Source: SAR86 cluster bacterium SAR86B
Lineage (GTDB): Bacteria > Pseudomonadota > Gammaproteobacteria > Magnimaribacterales > D2472
NCBI GenBank assembly: GCA_905181955.1
Contig: CAJJAC010000009.1
Coordinates: forward strand, 62,001-126,000
Length of the DNA: 64,000 nucleotides
Direction: 5' to 3'
Within the stretch, counting starts at the first letter, position 1, and every line of letters begins with the position of its first letter. The notes below the pieces were generated by a model. It did not search any database. It was not told the DNA's origin and was given only the letters and a program-made list of their open reading frames with translations. Below are positions 38,094 to 46,271 of the stretch, one piece after another. A program made the position numbers and the translations under genes.

Positions 38094-39427
38094 TGTACGA
38101 TTTAATTTTAAAAAACTGCAATATTATTAATGAAGATTCTATTTTTGAATCAGATATAGCAATTAAAAATGACAGAATCGAATTAATAAGTATAGATATT
38201 CAGGCTGAATCTAAAGAAGTTATTGATATAAATGGAAGATATGTCATGCCAGGCCTAATTGATGATCAAGTTCATTTTAGAGAGCCAGGTCTTACTCATA
38301 AAGGTGATATAGCATCAGAATCATTTGCAGGATTAGCAGGCGGAGTAACTAGTTATTTTGAAATGCCAAATGTAAACCCAGCTACCACTACACTAGAAAA
38401 CTTAGATAAAAAATTTGCATTAGCAAGCCAAAGATCTCTTTCAAATTTCTCTTTTCACCTAGGAGCAACTAATAGCAATATAGAACAAATTAAGAATGTA
38501 GATATTAATAAAGCAGCAGGCTTAAAAGTTTTCATGGGAGCATCAACAGGAGACATGCTTGTTGATAGCATCGATGCTTTGGAGGATATTTTTAAATATT
38601 CACCATTAAATATTGTTACTCATTGTGAAGATACTCCAAGAATTAGAGCAAATGAAAAAGCTTTTTTAGCTAAATATGGCGATGAGCTATCAGCCAAACA
38701 TCATCCTTACATAAGAGATGCTGAAAGTTGTTATCTATCAAGCTCATTAGCAGTTGATTTAGCTAAAAAACATTCAGCACATCTTCATGTATTTCACCTT
38801 TCAACTGAAAAAGAAATGAGCTTATTTACAAGCGGCGCTGTTGATCACAAAAAGATAACAGCTGAAGTTTGTGTTCATCATCTACATTTTAATAACAGTG
38901 ACTATGAAAGGTTAGGCAATCAGATTAAATGCAACCCATCAGTCAAAGAAGAATCTGATAGACAGGCTTTAGTTGATGCAGTCAACCAAGACAAGATTGA
39001 TATTATTGCTACAGATCACGCGCCGCATACTTGGGATGAAAAGAGTATGAAGTATGTCGATGCTCCAGCTGGACTTCCTTTGATCCAACACTCTCTTCAG
39101 ATACTTTTAGATTTTTACCATGATGGAGTATTTTCTCTTGAGCAAATTGTCAGAAAAACTAGTCACAATACAGCTACCAGATTTCAAATAAAAGACAGAG
39201 GTTTTATAAGAGAAGGGTATTATGCTGATTTGGCAATTATTGATATAGATAAGCCTTATACAGTTGACCAATCTAACATTCTATACAAGTGTGGATGGTC
39301 TCCCTTTTTAAATACTACCTTTAAATCTTCAGTATTTATGACTGTCATTAACGGTAATATTGCCTTTAAAGATGGACAAGTAAATCAAAATCTACCTTTT
39401 GGCTCTCAAATAGAATTCAATAGATAA
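38093..39427 (+). CDS. pyrC: Dihydroorotase (variant with QxH metal motif)
   Basis: Cyclises carbamoyl aspartate to dihydroorotate in pyrimidine synthesis. 444 residues, amidohydrolase fold. The usual HxH is replaced by QVH in LIDDQVHFREPGLTHKGD. The candidate carbamylated lysine is in KVFMGASTGD, and further ligands in THCEDTP and HVFHLST. The catalytic Asp is in ATDHAPHT. From memory the DDQVHFREPG form occurs in a distinct group that includes Bacteroidetes dihydroorotases, so activity is likely. Overlaps lysC by one base and precedes tRNA-Ser. Confidence 0.9.
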   Translation: MYDLILKNCNIINEDSIFESDIAIKNDRIELISIDIQAESKEVIDINGRYVMPGLIDDQVHFREPGLTHKGDIASESFAGLAGGVTSYFEMPNVNPATTTLENLDKKFALASQRSLSNFSFHLGATNSNIEQIKNVDINKAAGLKVFMGASTGDMLVDSIDALEDIFKYSPLNIVTHCEDTPRIRANEKAFLAKYGDELSAKHHPYIRDAESCYLSSSLAVDLAKKHSAHLHVFHLSTEKEMSLFTSGAVDHKKITAEVCVHHLHFNNSDYERLGNQIKCNPSVKEESDRQALVDAVNQDKIDIIATDHAPHTWDEKSMKYVDAPAGLPLIQHSLQILLDFYHDGVFSLEQIVRKTSHNTATRFQIKDRGFIREGYYADLAIIDIDKPYTVDQSNILYKCGWSPFLNTTFKSSVFMTVINGNIAFKDGQVNQNLPFGSQIEFNR

Positions 39428-39456
39428 TTAGGTATTTTTTTATATGAGCAAAGGGT

Positions 39457-39462
39457 TATAAT
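39457..39462 (+). promoter_or_regulatory. -10 element for tRNA-Ser
   Basis: A perfect TATAAT lies 14 bases before the first base of tRNA-Ser, consistent with transcription starting in a short leader. The T-rich region 17 bases upstream is only a weak -35 match. Confidence 0.5.
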
Positions 39463-39476
39463 CTTCCATCGATTCC

Positions 39477-39566
39477 GGAGAGTTGGCTGAGTGGTCGAAA
39501 GCGCCTCCCTGCTAAGGAGGTATATGGGTAACTGTATCGAGGGTTCGAATCCCTCACTCTCCGCCA
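39477..39566 (+). tRNA. tRNA-Ser (anticodon GCU)
   Basis: A 90-base class II tRNA with a long variable arm. The acceptor stem GGAGAGT pairs with ACTCTCC, and GCCA is encoded. The anticodon loop CCTGCTAAG reads GCU (AGC/AGU codons). The T arm is GAGGGTTCGAATCCCTC. The same tRNA follows csrA in many gammaproteobacteria. Confidence 0.97.
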
Positions 39567-39567
39567 G

Positions 39568-39587
39568 TAATTTATGTTTATAAATTA
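39568..39587 (+). terminator. Weak AT-only hairpin after tRNA-Ser
   Basis: TAATTTAT, a four-base GTTT loop and ATAAATTA form a perfect 8-bp stem two bases after the tRNA. It has no GC pair and no strong T-run, so a role in termination or 3' processing is only possible. Confidence 0.25.
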
Positions 39588-39666
39588 ACTATAATATTAC
39601 TTCCAATATATTTTTTCTTTGTTATATTTATACTAGTACTTAAATAAATACAGAGAGACACAAATA

Positions 39667-40464
39667 ATGAATAAAATTAAATATACGTCGCTTTTTTCAA
39701 TTACTGCCATGCTTATAATTGCTGGTTGTTCTGATAATTCGATGGATCAAGAGAGCACAAGCGCTGAACTAGCACCTGTAACATACTATAACCAATTTAT
39801 GCCTTGTACAGTTGGACCTGACTACTCTCCAGAAAATATGAGGAAGATGATTGCAGAATGGAATGAGCTTGAAGCTATGTCAGATAATTTAGTATGGGCT
39901 GGTGGCTATGCTCCCAAAGGAGACAATAACGGTCAGGATAATGGTTGGTGGGAACTTCAATGGTCATCAAAAGAAGCCGCAGATGCTGGCTGGGAAGTAT
40001 GGATGGCAAGTGAAGAAGCTCAAGCTTGGGACAAAAAGAATAATTCAATATTAGCATGTGACAATTCTGCTGTATCTTCATGGACATTTAATACTCCTGG
40101 AGTAGATTCTCCTGATTTTGATTTTAGTTATTTTGCAACTGAAACAAATCCATGTAATTTAAATGATGGAAAAACAACTGAAGACTTAATGGCTGTTGCT
40201 GAAAAATATAACAACTGGGTTGCAGAAAATACTAGTGCAGAAGCATATTTTTATGGTATTTATGAAGCTTTAGATGATGATGCTATGTTTGATTTTTTAT
40301 GGGCAAATTTCCATCAGAGTTTTGAGGGTTGGGAGGCAGGAAATACAAACTTTGCTGAAAAGGGTGCAGACATGCAAGCAAGTTTTAATGAAGTCGCTTC
40401 ATGCAGAGCACCTGATCTATATGATAGCTATGAATTCAGAAGCTTAATGTCAGACGCTTCGTAA
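39667..40464 (+). CDS. Lipoprotein of unknown function with two related halves
   Basis: 265 residues with a lipoprotein signal (lipobox IAGC, Cys21). The mature protein appears to contain two copies of a domain of roughly 100 residues. Each begins with a PC...(N/G)...T/SxE helix region (FMPCTVGPDYSPENMRKMIAEWN; TNPCNLNDGKTTEDLMAVAEKYN), then an aromatic-rich WAGGYAP or YFYGIYE strand, then a Trp-rich stretch (GWWELQW; FLWANFHQS), and ends near a cysteine (ILACDN; VASCRA). I do not recognise the family. Paired cysteines suggest a disulfide in each half. A long hairpin follows the gene. Confidence 0.75.
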   Translation: MNKIKYTSLFSITAMLIIAGCSDNSMDQESTSAELAPVTYYNQFMPCTVGPDYSPENMRKMIAEWNELEAMSDNLVWAGGYAPKGDNNGQDNGWWELQWSSKEAADAGWEVWMASEEAQAWDKKNNSILACDNSAVSSWTFNTPGVDSPDFDFSYFATETNPCNLNDGKTTEDLMAVAEKYNNWVAENTSAEAYFYGIYEALDDDAMFDFLWANFHQSFEGWEAGNTNFAEKGADMQASFNEVASCRAPDLYDSYEFRSLMSDAS

Positions 40465-40479
40465 AATAATTCTATCTTT

Positions 40480-40512
40480 AATCAATCCATCAAGTAAATT
40501 GATGGGTTGATT
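40480..40512 (+). terminator. Long hairpin after the duplicated lipoprotein gene
   Basis: AATCAATCCATCAA and TTGATGGGTTGATT form a 14-bp stem with one G-U pair around a GTAAA loop, 15 bases after the stop. The tail CTTGTATTCT is only partly T-rich, so it may be a terminator or an mRNA-stabilising hairpin. Confidence 0.5.
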
Positions 40513-40590
40513 CTTGTATTCTAGTCTAGGAATACATTTATATATCTCTATACTATCCTTAATATTTTTTAATCTAAAAGGAATCTTTAC

Positions 40591-41892
40591 TTGGATAATC
40601 ATAATCAAACATTCGACAGTTTTGATGATATAAAAGATCAGGTTATTGAACTACTCAACGGCGATGAGCAAGAATTTATATACTTAACCGGTGCAGCGGG
40701 AACTGGTAAAACAACTCTACTAGAGGTTGTAAAGTCTGAATTAGATAAAAAAATGATAGTTGTTGCTCCAACTGGTATAGCAGCACTTAATATAGGTGGA
40801 ACAACCATTAATTCTGCTTTTAGAATTGGCTTTGATACCTTTCCTGAAATTACTAAATCTAAAGATCCTAGGTTTAATAAACTCTTAAAAAAACTTGAAG
40901 TGCTTATTATTGATGAAGTGTCAATGGTTAGAGCGCCGATGCTTGATGCTATTTCACAAACTTTACAAATACACAGAGGTAATGATCAGCCTTTTGGCGG
41001 TGTAAGCGTTCTTGCCTGTGGAGACTTATTTCAATTACCACCAGTAGTAAAAGAGTACGAAGAAAAAATTATTTTTGATAAATATGATTCAATCTATTTT
41101 TTTAGTGGTCATAGCTTTAAAGAATTTACTCAACCCAAATTTTTTGAATTAACAAAATCATTTAGACAAGAAGATGACAGTGATTTTTATGATTTGCTTA
41201 ATAATATTCGGCTAGGTGAAGATCTTGAAAATACTATTAATAGCTTTAATAGATCTTGCTTTAGTCCAGAATCTGAAACCGAATCATCTATGATTATAAC
41301 TTCAAGAAAAAATAGAGCTGAACATATCAATGAGGAGATGTTAAATAGAATAGAGGGCACTCAAGTGTCAACAAAATCAAAAGAATTTGGAGATTTAAAT
41401 GAAAATGATCTTCCTGCTCCAAGAGAATTAAAAATAAAAGTTGATGCAAAAGTCATGTTCATTAAAAATGATAGTGCAGGCAGATGGGTAAATGGAACAG
41501 TTGGTGTAGTTACTCAATGTTCAGAAAAAACTAAAAAATATATAAAAGTTAAAGTTGGTAAAGATATCCATAAAGTTGAAAGAGAGGAATGGAATAAGGT
41601 TAGATATATCTATGATGACGATGATGACGAAATGTTTGAAGAAGTAGTCTCGTCATTTAAACAGTTTCCTTTAAAACTTGGATGGGCAGTAACCATTCAT
41701 AAAGCTCAAGGATTAACTCTTGAGAGCTGTTCAGTTGATTTAGGCACTGGCGCATTTGCTACAGGGCAAGCTTATGTAGCTTTAAGTAGATGTAAGACGA
41801 TGAATACATTAAATCTTTATCGAGAATTAAGGATAAGTGATGCCATGGTAGATCCTGATATTCAGGACTTTCATACAGAAAATTTCAAATAA
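40591..41892 (+). CDS. PIF1/RecD-like superfamily 1 DNA helicase
   Basis: 433 residues. Start is TTG at 40591 with AAAGGAA upstream. Walker A GAAGTGKTTLLE (residues 34-45), Walker B VLIIDEVSM (about 109-117), a GDLFQLPP motif typical of PIF1 helicases, and C-terminal GWAVTIHKAQGLTLE with VALSRC (motifs V and VI). It is a minimal, single-core enzyme without an accessory domain. PIF1-type helicases unwind DNA 5' to 3' and act on G-quadruplexes and recombination intermediates. An acidic run YDDDDDE lies near 347. Possible housekeeping or accessory role; no defence partners nearby. Confidence 0.88.
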   Translation: MDNHNQTFDSFDDIKDQVIELLNGDEQEFIYLTGAAGTGKTTLLEVVKSELDKKMIVVAPTGIAALNIGGTTINSAFRIGFDTFPEITKSKDPRFNKLLKKLEVLIIDEVSMVRAPMLDAISQTLQIHRGNDQPFGGVSVLACGDLFQLPPVVKEYEEKIIFDKYDSIYFFSGHSFKEFTQPKFFELTKSFRQEDDSDFYDLLNNIRLGEDLENTINSFNRSCFSPESETESSMIITSRKNRAEHINEEMLNRIEGTQVSTKSKEFGDLNENDLPAPRELKIKVDAKVMFIKNDSAGRWVNGTVGVVTQCSEKTKKYIKVKVGKDIHKVEREEWNKVRYIYDDDDDEMFEEVVSSFKQFPLKLGWAVTIHKAQGLTLESCSVDLGTGAFATGQAYVALSRCKTMNTLNLYRELRISDAMVDPDIQDFHTENFK

Positions 41893-41954
41893 CCCATTAA
41901 TTTTATTTTGATCTTTGTTAAGATAAATAAAATACAAACATTTAAGAAAAAATT

Positions 41955-42407
41955 ATGAGACTTCCATTTAAAGCTAATGATGAAACAACTGAAGAATATA
42001 TCTCTATTATAAAAGAGTTATGTATTATTCAGCATGAGGATACTTGGTACAAAGATAAATCACATGCAATGCTTTATCCAGATCTTGAGGATGCAAAAAA
42101 GAAAGTTGCTAAACCCCATTACTGGATTCTAAATTCTATAGACGAATATGATGCAGCTGAAGAAAAACAGCCTGGCTTATTAGCTATAGCTCAAATAGTT
42201 TTTAATACTAATAACTACTCTGAAAAACTAGTCTCTGAAAATGAAAACATTGAAGCTAAGACAGAGCTGGCAGAATCCTTAGCTAATTTTGATATAGAAG
42301 TATCAGTAATTGCTGAGCATATGATAAGTATGGATGTTCCCAAATACGCTCGATTAATGACAGATGCAGCCACTGCTGAAACTCAGATTGGTGAATGGCT
42401 TAAGTAA
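41955..42407 (+). CDS. Hypothetical cytoplasmic protein
   Basis: 150 residues, acidic, no signal peptide or membrane helix. It begins RLPFKANDETTEEYISIIKE, has an aromatic patch HYWILNSIDEYD, and ends with helical segments IEVSVIAEHMISMDVPKYARLM. I recognise no family. It starts 62 bases after the helicase and ends 2 bases before a 52-residue reading frame, so 41955-42835 may be one operon. Confidence 0.7.
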   Translation: MRLPFKANDETTEEYISIIKELCIIQHEDTWYKDKSHAMLYPDLEDAKKKVAKPHYWILNSIDEYDAAEEKQPGLLAIAQIVFNTNNYSEKLVSENENIEAKTELAESLANFDIEVSVIAEHMISMDVPKYARLMTDAATAETQIGEWLK

Positions 42408-42409
42408 TA

Positions 42410-42568
42410 ATGGTGAATAAATTTATTAATCCAGAAATCAAATCAATCGATATAACTGACGAACAACTACAAAGGATGAAAGATCTATCAGATAATCATA
42501 ATCAATCTCTAGAATCCGTTATCTTCTTTGTTATTGAGCATGGCCTGGTAGCACTAGAGAAAAGTTAA
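42410..42568 (+). CDS. Small hypothetical protein (52 residues)
   Basis: An ATG at 42410, two bases after the previous stop, opens 52 codons: MVNKFINPEIKSIDI at the start and SVIFFVIEHGLVALEKS at the end. A strand (IKSIDITDE) followed by two helices (QLQRMKDLSDN, SLESVIFFVIEHGLVAL) resembles a ribbon-helix-helix-like layout, but no family match is claimed. Support is its tight fit between neighbours: its stop overlaps by position the TTG start of the alkyltransferase gene at 42569. Confidence 0.5.
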   Translation: MVNKFINPEIKSIDITDEQLQRMKDLSDNHNQSLESVIFFVIEHGLVALEKS

Positions 42569-42835
42569 TTGGCATCAACTTTTCAAATCCTTGTATGGGC
42601 TGAAATAGATAAAATACCCAAAGGTAAGACTCTTACTTACAAAAAAATTGCTATAAAAATAGGCAAACCTAATGCAGCTAGAGCTGTAGCTAATGCTTGT
42701 GGTAAAAATCCAAACCCAATCGCTACACCTTGCCACAGAGTAATAAATTCTAATGGAACCATTGGCGGATATAGTGGGGTTGGAGGCATTCAAACTAAAA
42801 AATATCTTCTTGCAAAAGAAGGAGTTTTTTTCTAA
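42569..42835 (+). CDS. Single-domain O6-alkylguanine-DNA alkyltransferase-like protein
   Basis: 88 residues from a TTG start at 42569. It matches only the C-terminal DNA-binding/active-site domain of MGMT/Ogt: VWAEIDKIPKGKTLTYKKIA, ARAVANACGKNPN and the active-site PCHRVI, then GTIGGYSGVGG. Alkyltransferase-like ATL proteins of this size usually have Trp in place of the active cysteine; here the Cys is intact. It may repair O6-alkylguanine directly, or signal lesions to nucleotide excision repair (UvrB is encoded at 25968). The fold assignment is firm, the activity inferred. Confidence 0.85.
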   Translation: MASTFQILVWAEIDKIPKGKTLTYKKIAIKIGKPNAARAVANACGKNPNPIATPCHRVINSNGTIGGYSGVGGIQTKKYLLAKEGVFF

Positions 42836-42865
42836 ACTTCATTAGAACCAATTAACATATTACTT

Positions 42866-43189
42866 ATGTATAAAAATATATTTCTTTTGGCACTTACTTT
42901 TACTTTTTTACCATCAATCTCAGCAGACTCACATTCTGAGAAGGCTTTAGAGCAGGAATCAAAAGTTGGAGTCTTTGGTTATTGGAAAAAAGAAGACTGC
43001 CGAAAAATCAGCGAGTCTTCGGGTAAATTACTTTACTCTTCAGGCGTAGAGCTAGAAAAGAGCAGAAAACACAGAGAAGCTGGTCATCCTTTGAAAGCAG
43101 ATCAAACAGCCGCTGCTGCAAAATACTTAGCAGAAATGGCTTCAGATTATGCAAATAACTTTGAGGCATACTGCAAAAGACCAGCTTAA
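42866..43189 (+). CDS. Small secreted protein of unknown function
   Basis: 107 residues with a signal peptide (about 1-20, ending SISA). The mature part is helical and charged with two cysteines (DCRKIS and AYCKRP) that could pair. It includes GYWKKEDC and the Ala-rich KADQTAAAAKYLAEMASDYANNF. I recognise no family. It overlaps by one base the start of the CotH-kinase lipoprotein gene, so the two are probably translated together. Confidence 0.65.
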   Translation: MYKNIFLLALTFTFLPSISADSHSEKALEQESKVGVFGYWKKEDCRKISESSGKLLYSSGVELEKSRKHREAGHPLKADQTAAAAKYLAEMASDYANNFEAYCKRPA

Positions 43190-45534
43190 TGCAAAATAAT
43201 TTCTTTCAAATTCTCTTAGTTTTAGTCTTCATTATTTCTTGTGGAGGTGGAGGAGGCGGAAGCACAGCAGCACCAGTTATTCAAAATTCTACACCTACTA
43301 TTTCTGGAAGCATATCTGAAATTAGAGTTGGCGAATCTTTAAATTTTTTACCTACTGCCAATGACCCAGATAATGATGTATTAACTTTTAGTATTACAGG
43401 CATGCCTGCATGGGCAAGTTTTAATTCTTCCTCAGGCTTGTTAACTGGGATACCTTTAGCTGAGGATCTTGGTTCTATAGCAGCTATAACGATTGCTGTC
43501 TCAGATGGAGAATTTAATGCCTCAATTGGGCCCTTTAATCTTACTGTTACAGAGCCTGTTTTTTTTATAAGTATTGGAGTGGACACGATCGATGCATATA
43601 GAAATATGGATTTCGAGCTCAGTAGCTGTTTTATTACTAATGGTGATGCTGAATGTATAGATGATGACGAACTTCTCACGATAGATGAAAACGGCGTTTT
43701 TTCTTTTCAAGCTGGAATTGAAACTGGATCTTCATATGAACTGAAAGTAGATAGAGATCCTGGAAGACAAGAATGCACTTTAGAGATTGAAGAGGGTGTT
43801 GTTGGATCAGAAGATCAAACTGTAGTTGCAACTTGTCAGCCTGATGCATCAGCTGCATTATTTGCCCTAGATAAAATGCATAAAATCCGACTAACTATGA
43901 CTATCGATGAATGGAATAGATTTGTTTTAGATACAGAAAGAGCTAGATATACAAATGGCGATGCTAATGGAAATATTTCAACATGGAACACATGGAGCCA
44001 TAGTGAAATATATAGACAAGTTGATTTTGAATATCTTGATGCTGAGGGTAATACGCTTGAAAGACATGACAAAGTTGGTTTTAAGATGAAGGGCAATACG
44101 AGTAGGCAATGGCCAGAATATTTTTACTACAACGATGACGGAAACTTAACTGCAAAACCCAAACGTTTTAGTTTTGGAATTAAATTTGATGAAGAGTTTG
44201 ATGAGAATGAGGGAGTTTACTCTTGTATAGACGCAACAGGAGTTCCTGGAGCAGTTCCAGGCCGCCCTTGTTATGAAAGAATTGGTAAAGATCTTGAGGA
44301 AGTTCCAGAGAATGATGGAAGAGAATTTATGGATCTTGAAAAAATATCTTTTAGATATAATAGAGATGACCCTTCTTATCAGCGAGAACTGTTGGCACAT
44401 GATATTTTAAATTCTATCGGAGTCCCTGCATCTAGAGTAGCTCATGCAAATGTAGAACTTTATATAACTGGCGAAGGAAATTTCTATGGGAACTCTTTAC
44501 CACAAACTTTTAATATGGGTATCTATCAAATGGTAGAGCAGGTAGATAAACCTTTTTTAAAGAGATTTTTTGGTAAAAATGGTTTTTTATTTAAAATAGG
44601 TGGAGGAGATTTAGCCGGATCTACTGAGGTTAACCCTAACTGTGTATTTTATGAGGATACGATTTCTTATAGAGACAGTAACTTTTGTCAGATTGGAGTT
44701 GAAAAATCTGATCCAGATTCTAGAGAAGAGTGGCTTGGAAGTGATAATTATCTTAATCCTGCTTTTGTAAATTCTGATATTAATGATGATGGTGAGGACT
44801 CTCAGTTTAGACCCTATAAACCAAACTATGACCTAAAATCAAAGAAAAAAAGCATCGTTGATGGAAGAATACTACTTCAAGACTTCATTAATTTTGTTCA
44901 AACTTATCCAAGCGCATCTATGCTTGCAGAGCAATTTGATGTTGAAGGATTTATAAAAGCTCAAGCTGCAGAAGTAGCTATTGGAGCGGTTGACCACTAT
45001 GTAAGAGTCGCTAACAATTATTATCTTTATTTCAATCCGCTTACTGAAAAATGGATTTATATGGTCAATGACTTTGATTTTGTCTTTAGAAATAATCATC
45101 CTATTACATGGGGAAATGAAGGTTGGTCTGCAGCTTTTAGGGATATTGCAGGAACATATGCTTTTCCTGAAAATGGAAAAGTTGACTGGGCTAGCAGAGA
45201 GCTCGGCAATGTTAATCCTATTTTATGGAATATTGTTTTTGCTGAACAAGTGAATAAAGATTTACTTTATAAAGAGATAAAGTCAATTTTAAATAATCAT
45301 ATGGATTGGGAAAATCTTAGAAGCATCTTATCTGCAAGGAATGCTTTGGTTGAAAGAGCCATCAATGAAACGGAAGCGGGATTACCTGATGGGTGCGAGC
45401 TTATTTACAATCCTGCAGCTATAGATGCAAGCGCTGGAACTTCATTGTGTGACTATAATGACGTTTCAATCAAAAGGTTTATTGAATTAAGAAAAGCTGC
45501 TTTACAAGCAGAATTAACCAATAATGGTTTTTAG
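43189..45534 (+). CDS. CotH-kinase-family lipoprotein with N-terminal Ig-like domain
   Basis: 781 residues. Lipobox IISC (Cys18) followed by six glycines as a flexible tether. An Ig/cadherin-like putative domain follows (about 40-120; TANDPDNDVLTFSITGMPAW, GLLTGIPLAED). Then a short beta domain, and a CotH kinase domain (about 220-740). It includes KVGFKMKGNTSRQWP, LAHDILNSIGVPASR, FNMGIYQMVEQVDKPFLKRF and the metal-site-like MVNDFDFVFRNN. CotH kinases phosphorylate exported proteins in Bacillus spore coats and in some fungi. An exported kinase in a gram-negative, tethered to the envelope, is unusual; the target is unknown. Confidence 0.85.
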   Translation: MQNNFFQILLVLVFIISCGGGGGGSTAAPVIQNSTPTISGSISEIRVGESLNFLPTANDPDNDVLTFSITGMPAWASFNSSSGLLTGIPLAEDLGSIAAITIAVSDGEFNASIGPFNLTVTEPVFFISIGVDTIDAYRNMDFELSSCFITNGDAECIDDDELLTIDENGVFSFQAGIETGSSYELKVDRDPGRQECTLEIEEGVVGSEDQTVVATCQPDASAALFALDKMHKIRLTMTIDEWNRFVLDTERARYTNGDANGNISTWNTWSHSEIYRQVDFEYLDAEGNTLERHDKVGFKMKGNTSRQWPEYFYYNDDGNLTAKPKRFSFGIKFDEEFDENEGVYSCIDATGVPGAVPGRPCYERIGKDLEEVPENDGREFMDLEKISFRYNRDDPSYQRELLAHDILNSIGVPASRVAHANVELYITGEGNFYGNSLPQTFNMGIYQMVEQVDKPFLKRFFGKNGFLFKIGGGDLAGSTEVNPNCVFYEDTISYRDSNFCQIGVEKSDPDSREEWLGSDNYLNPAFVNSDINDDGEDSQFRPYKPNYDLKSKKKSIVDGRILLQDFINFVQTYPSASMLAEQFDVEGFIKAQAAEVAIGAVDHYVRVANNYYLYFNPLTEKWIYMVNDFDFVFRNNHPITWGNEGWSAAFRDIAGTYAFPENGKVDWASRELGNVNPILWNIVFAEQVNKDLLYKEIKSILNNHMDWENLRSILSARNALVERAINETEAGLPDGCELIYNPAAIDASAGTSLCDYNDVSIKRFIELRKAALQAELTNNGF

Positions 45535-45575
45535 AACAGATTCTTTTAATCTACTAATCAAGATATAATCTACAT

Positions 45576-46271
45576 ATGAAAAACATTTACCTAGTTCTTA
45601 TTGCCACATTATCATTTTCTGCAGCAGCTGCTGAAGAAGGAAGGTTTGGAAGAGATACAAATGATTACCAATACACATCTTTTGGATTTAGTCTTATTAG
45701 TGCTGAAGATGAGGGTATTGCTTTTAATGCTTCTTTAGCCCTGCCTGGTCCATTGTATGCGGTTTTAGAAAGAAGGGCTGATGGTGTAGATCTAGACTCT
45801 GAAACTTATGACAAAGTAGTTAATTCTGTAAGAGTTGGTGCTCATGTTGGTATAGGCGATATTTTAAATTCAGTTTCTGCAAAAGGTGTATCTTTTAGCA
45901 TCGAAAATTTTTTAGATATCTACGCAGAGGTTGGTGTTAAATCTACAAGTTTAGAGAATGACATTAACAAATTTTCTGAAGATGATACTCAAGCAAATGT
46001 TATCGCAGGAATTAGATTTGGTAATAGCAATGCATGGGAAGGTAAAATTTTTGCTGACTTCTCAAAAGAAACTGAAATTGCGTACTTTAAATGCGCAGAA
46101 GGCGATGTCTGCACACAAGAAGTCTCATTTATTTTAAATGATGAAACGGATAGAAAATTTGGAGCAGAGGCAGTATTTAATATTAGCAAGCATTCAGCTG
46201 TAAATATTAAAGTCATCTCAAGCGATGTGCTTGATAGCTCTTTTGAAATTGGTTTTAGGCTAACTTTCTAG
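45576..46271 (+). CDS. Probable outer-membrane beta-barrel protein
   Basis: 231 residues. Signal peptide (about 1-18, ending AAAA). The mature protein alternates short amphipathic strands (YQYTSFGFSLIS, GIAFNASLALP, VRVGAHVGIGD, ANVIAGIRFGN, GKIFADFSKE) and ends SSFEIGFRLTF, a typical C-terminal barrel strand with terminal Phe. Size suits an 8- to 10-strand barrel. The family is not identified. It is 41 bases after the CotH lipoprotein and may be expressed with it. The stop overlaps the convergent hydrolase stop by 4 bases (CTAG). Confidence 0.7.
   Translation: MKNIYLVLIATLSFSAAAAEEGRFGRDTNDYQYTSFGFSLISAEDEGIAFNASLALPGPLYAVLERRADGVDLDSETYDKVVNSVRVGAHVGIGDILNSVSAKGVSFSIENFLDIYAEVGVKSTSLENDINKFSEDDTQANVIAGIRFGNSNAWEGKIFADFSKETEIAYFKCAEGDVCTQEVSFILNDETDRKFGAEAVFNISKHSAVNIKVISSDVLDSSFEIGFRLTF

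Noticed and set aside
40591-42835. Possible defence island around the helicase
   Set aside because: No nuclease, methyltransferase, toxin-antitoxin pair or phage-related gene is nearby; the genes look like DNA repair or unknown housekeeping.
43522-45099. Several minus-strand frames opposite the CotH gene
   Set aside because: They are short, low-complexity and overlap a well-supported plus-strand gene with recognisable domains.
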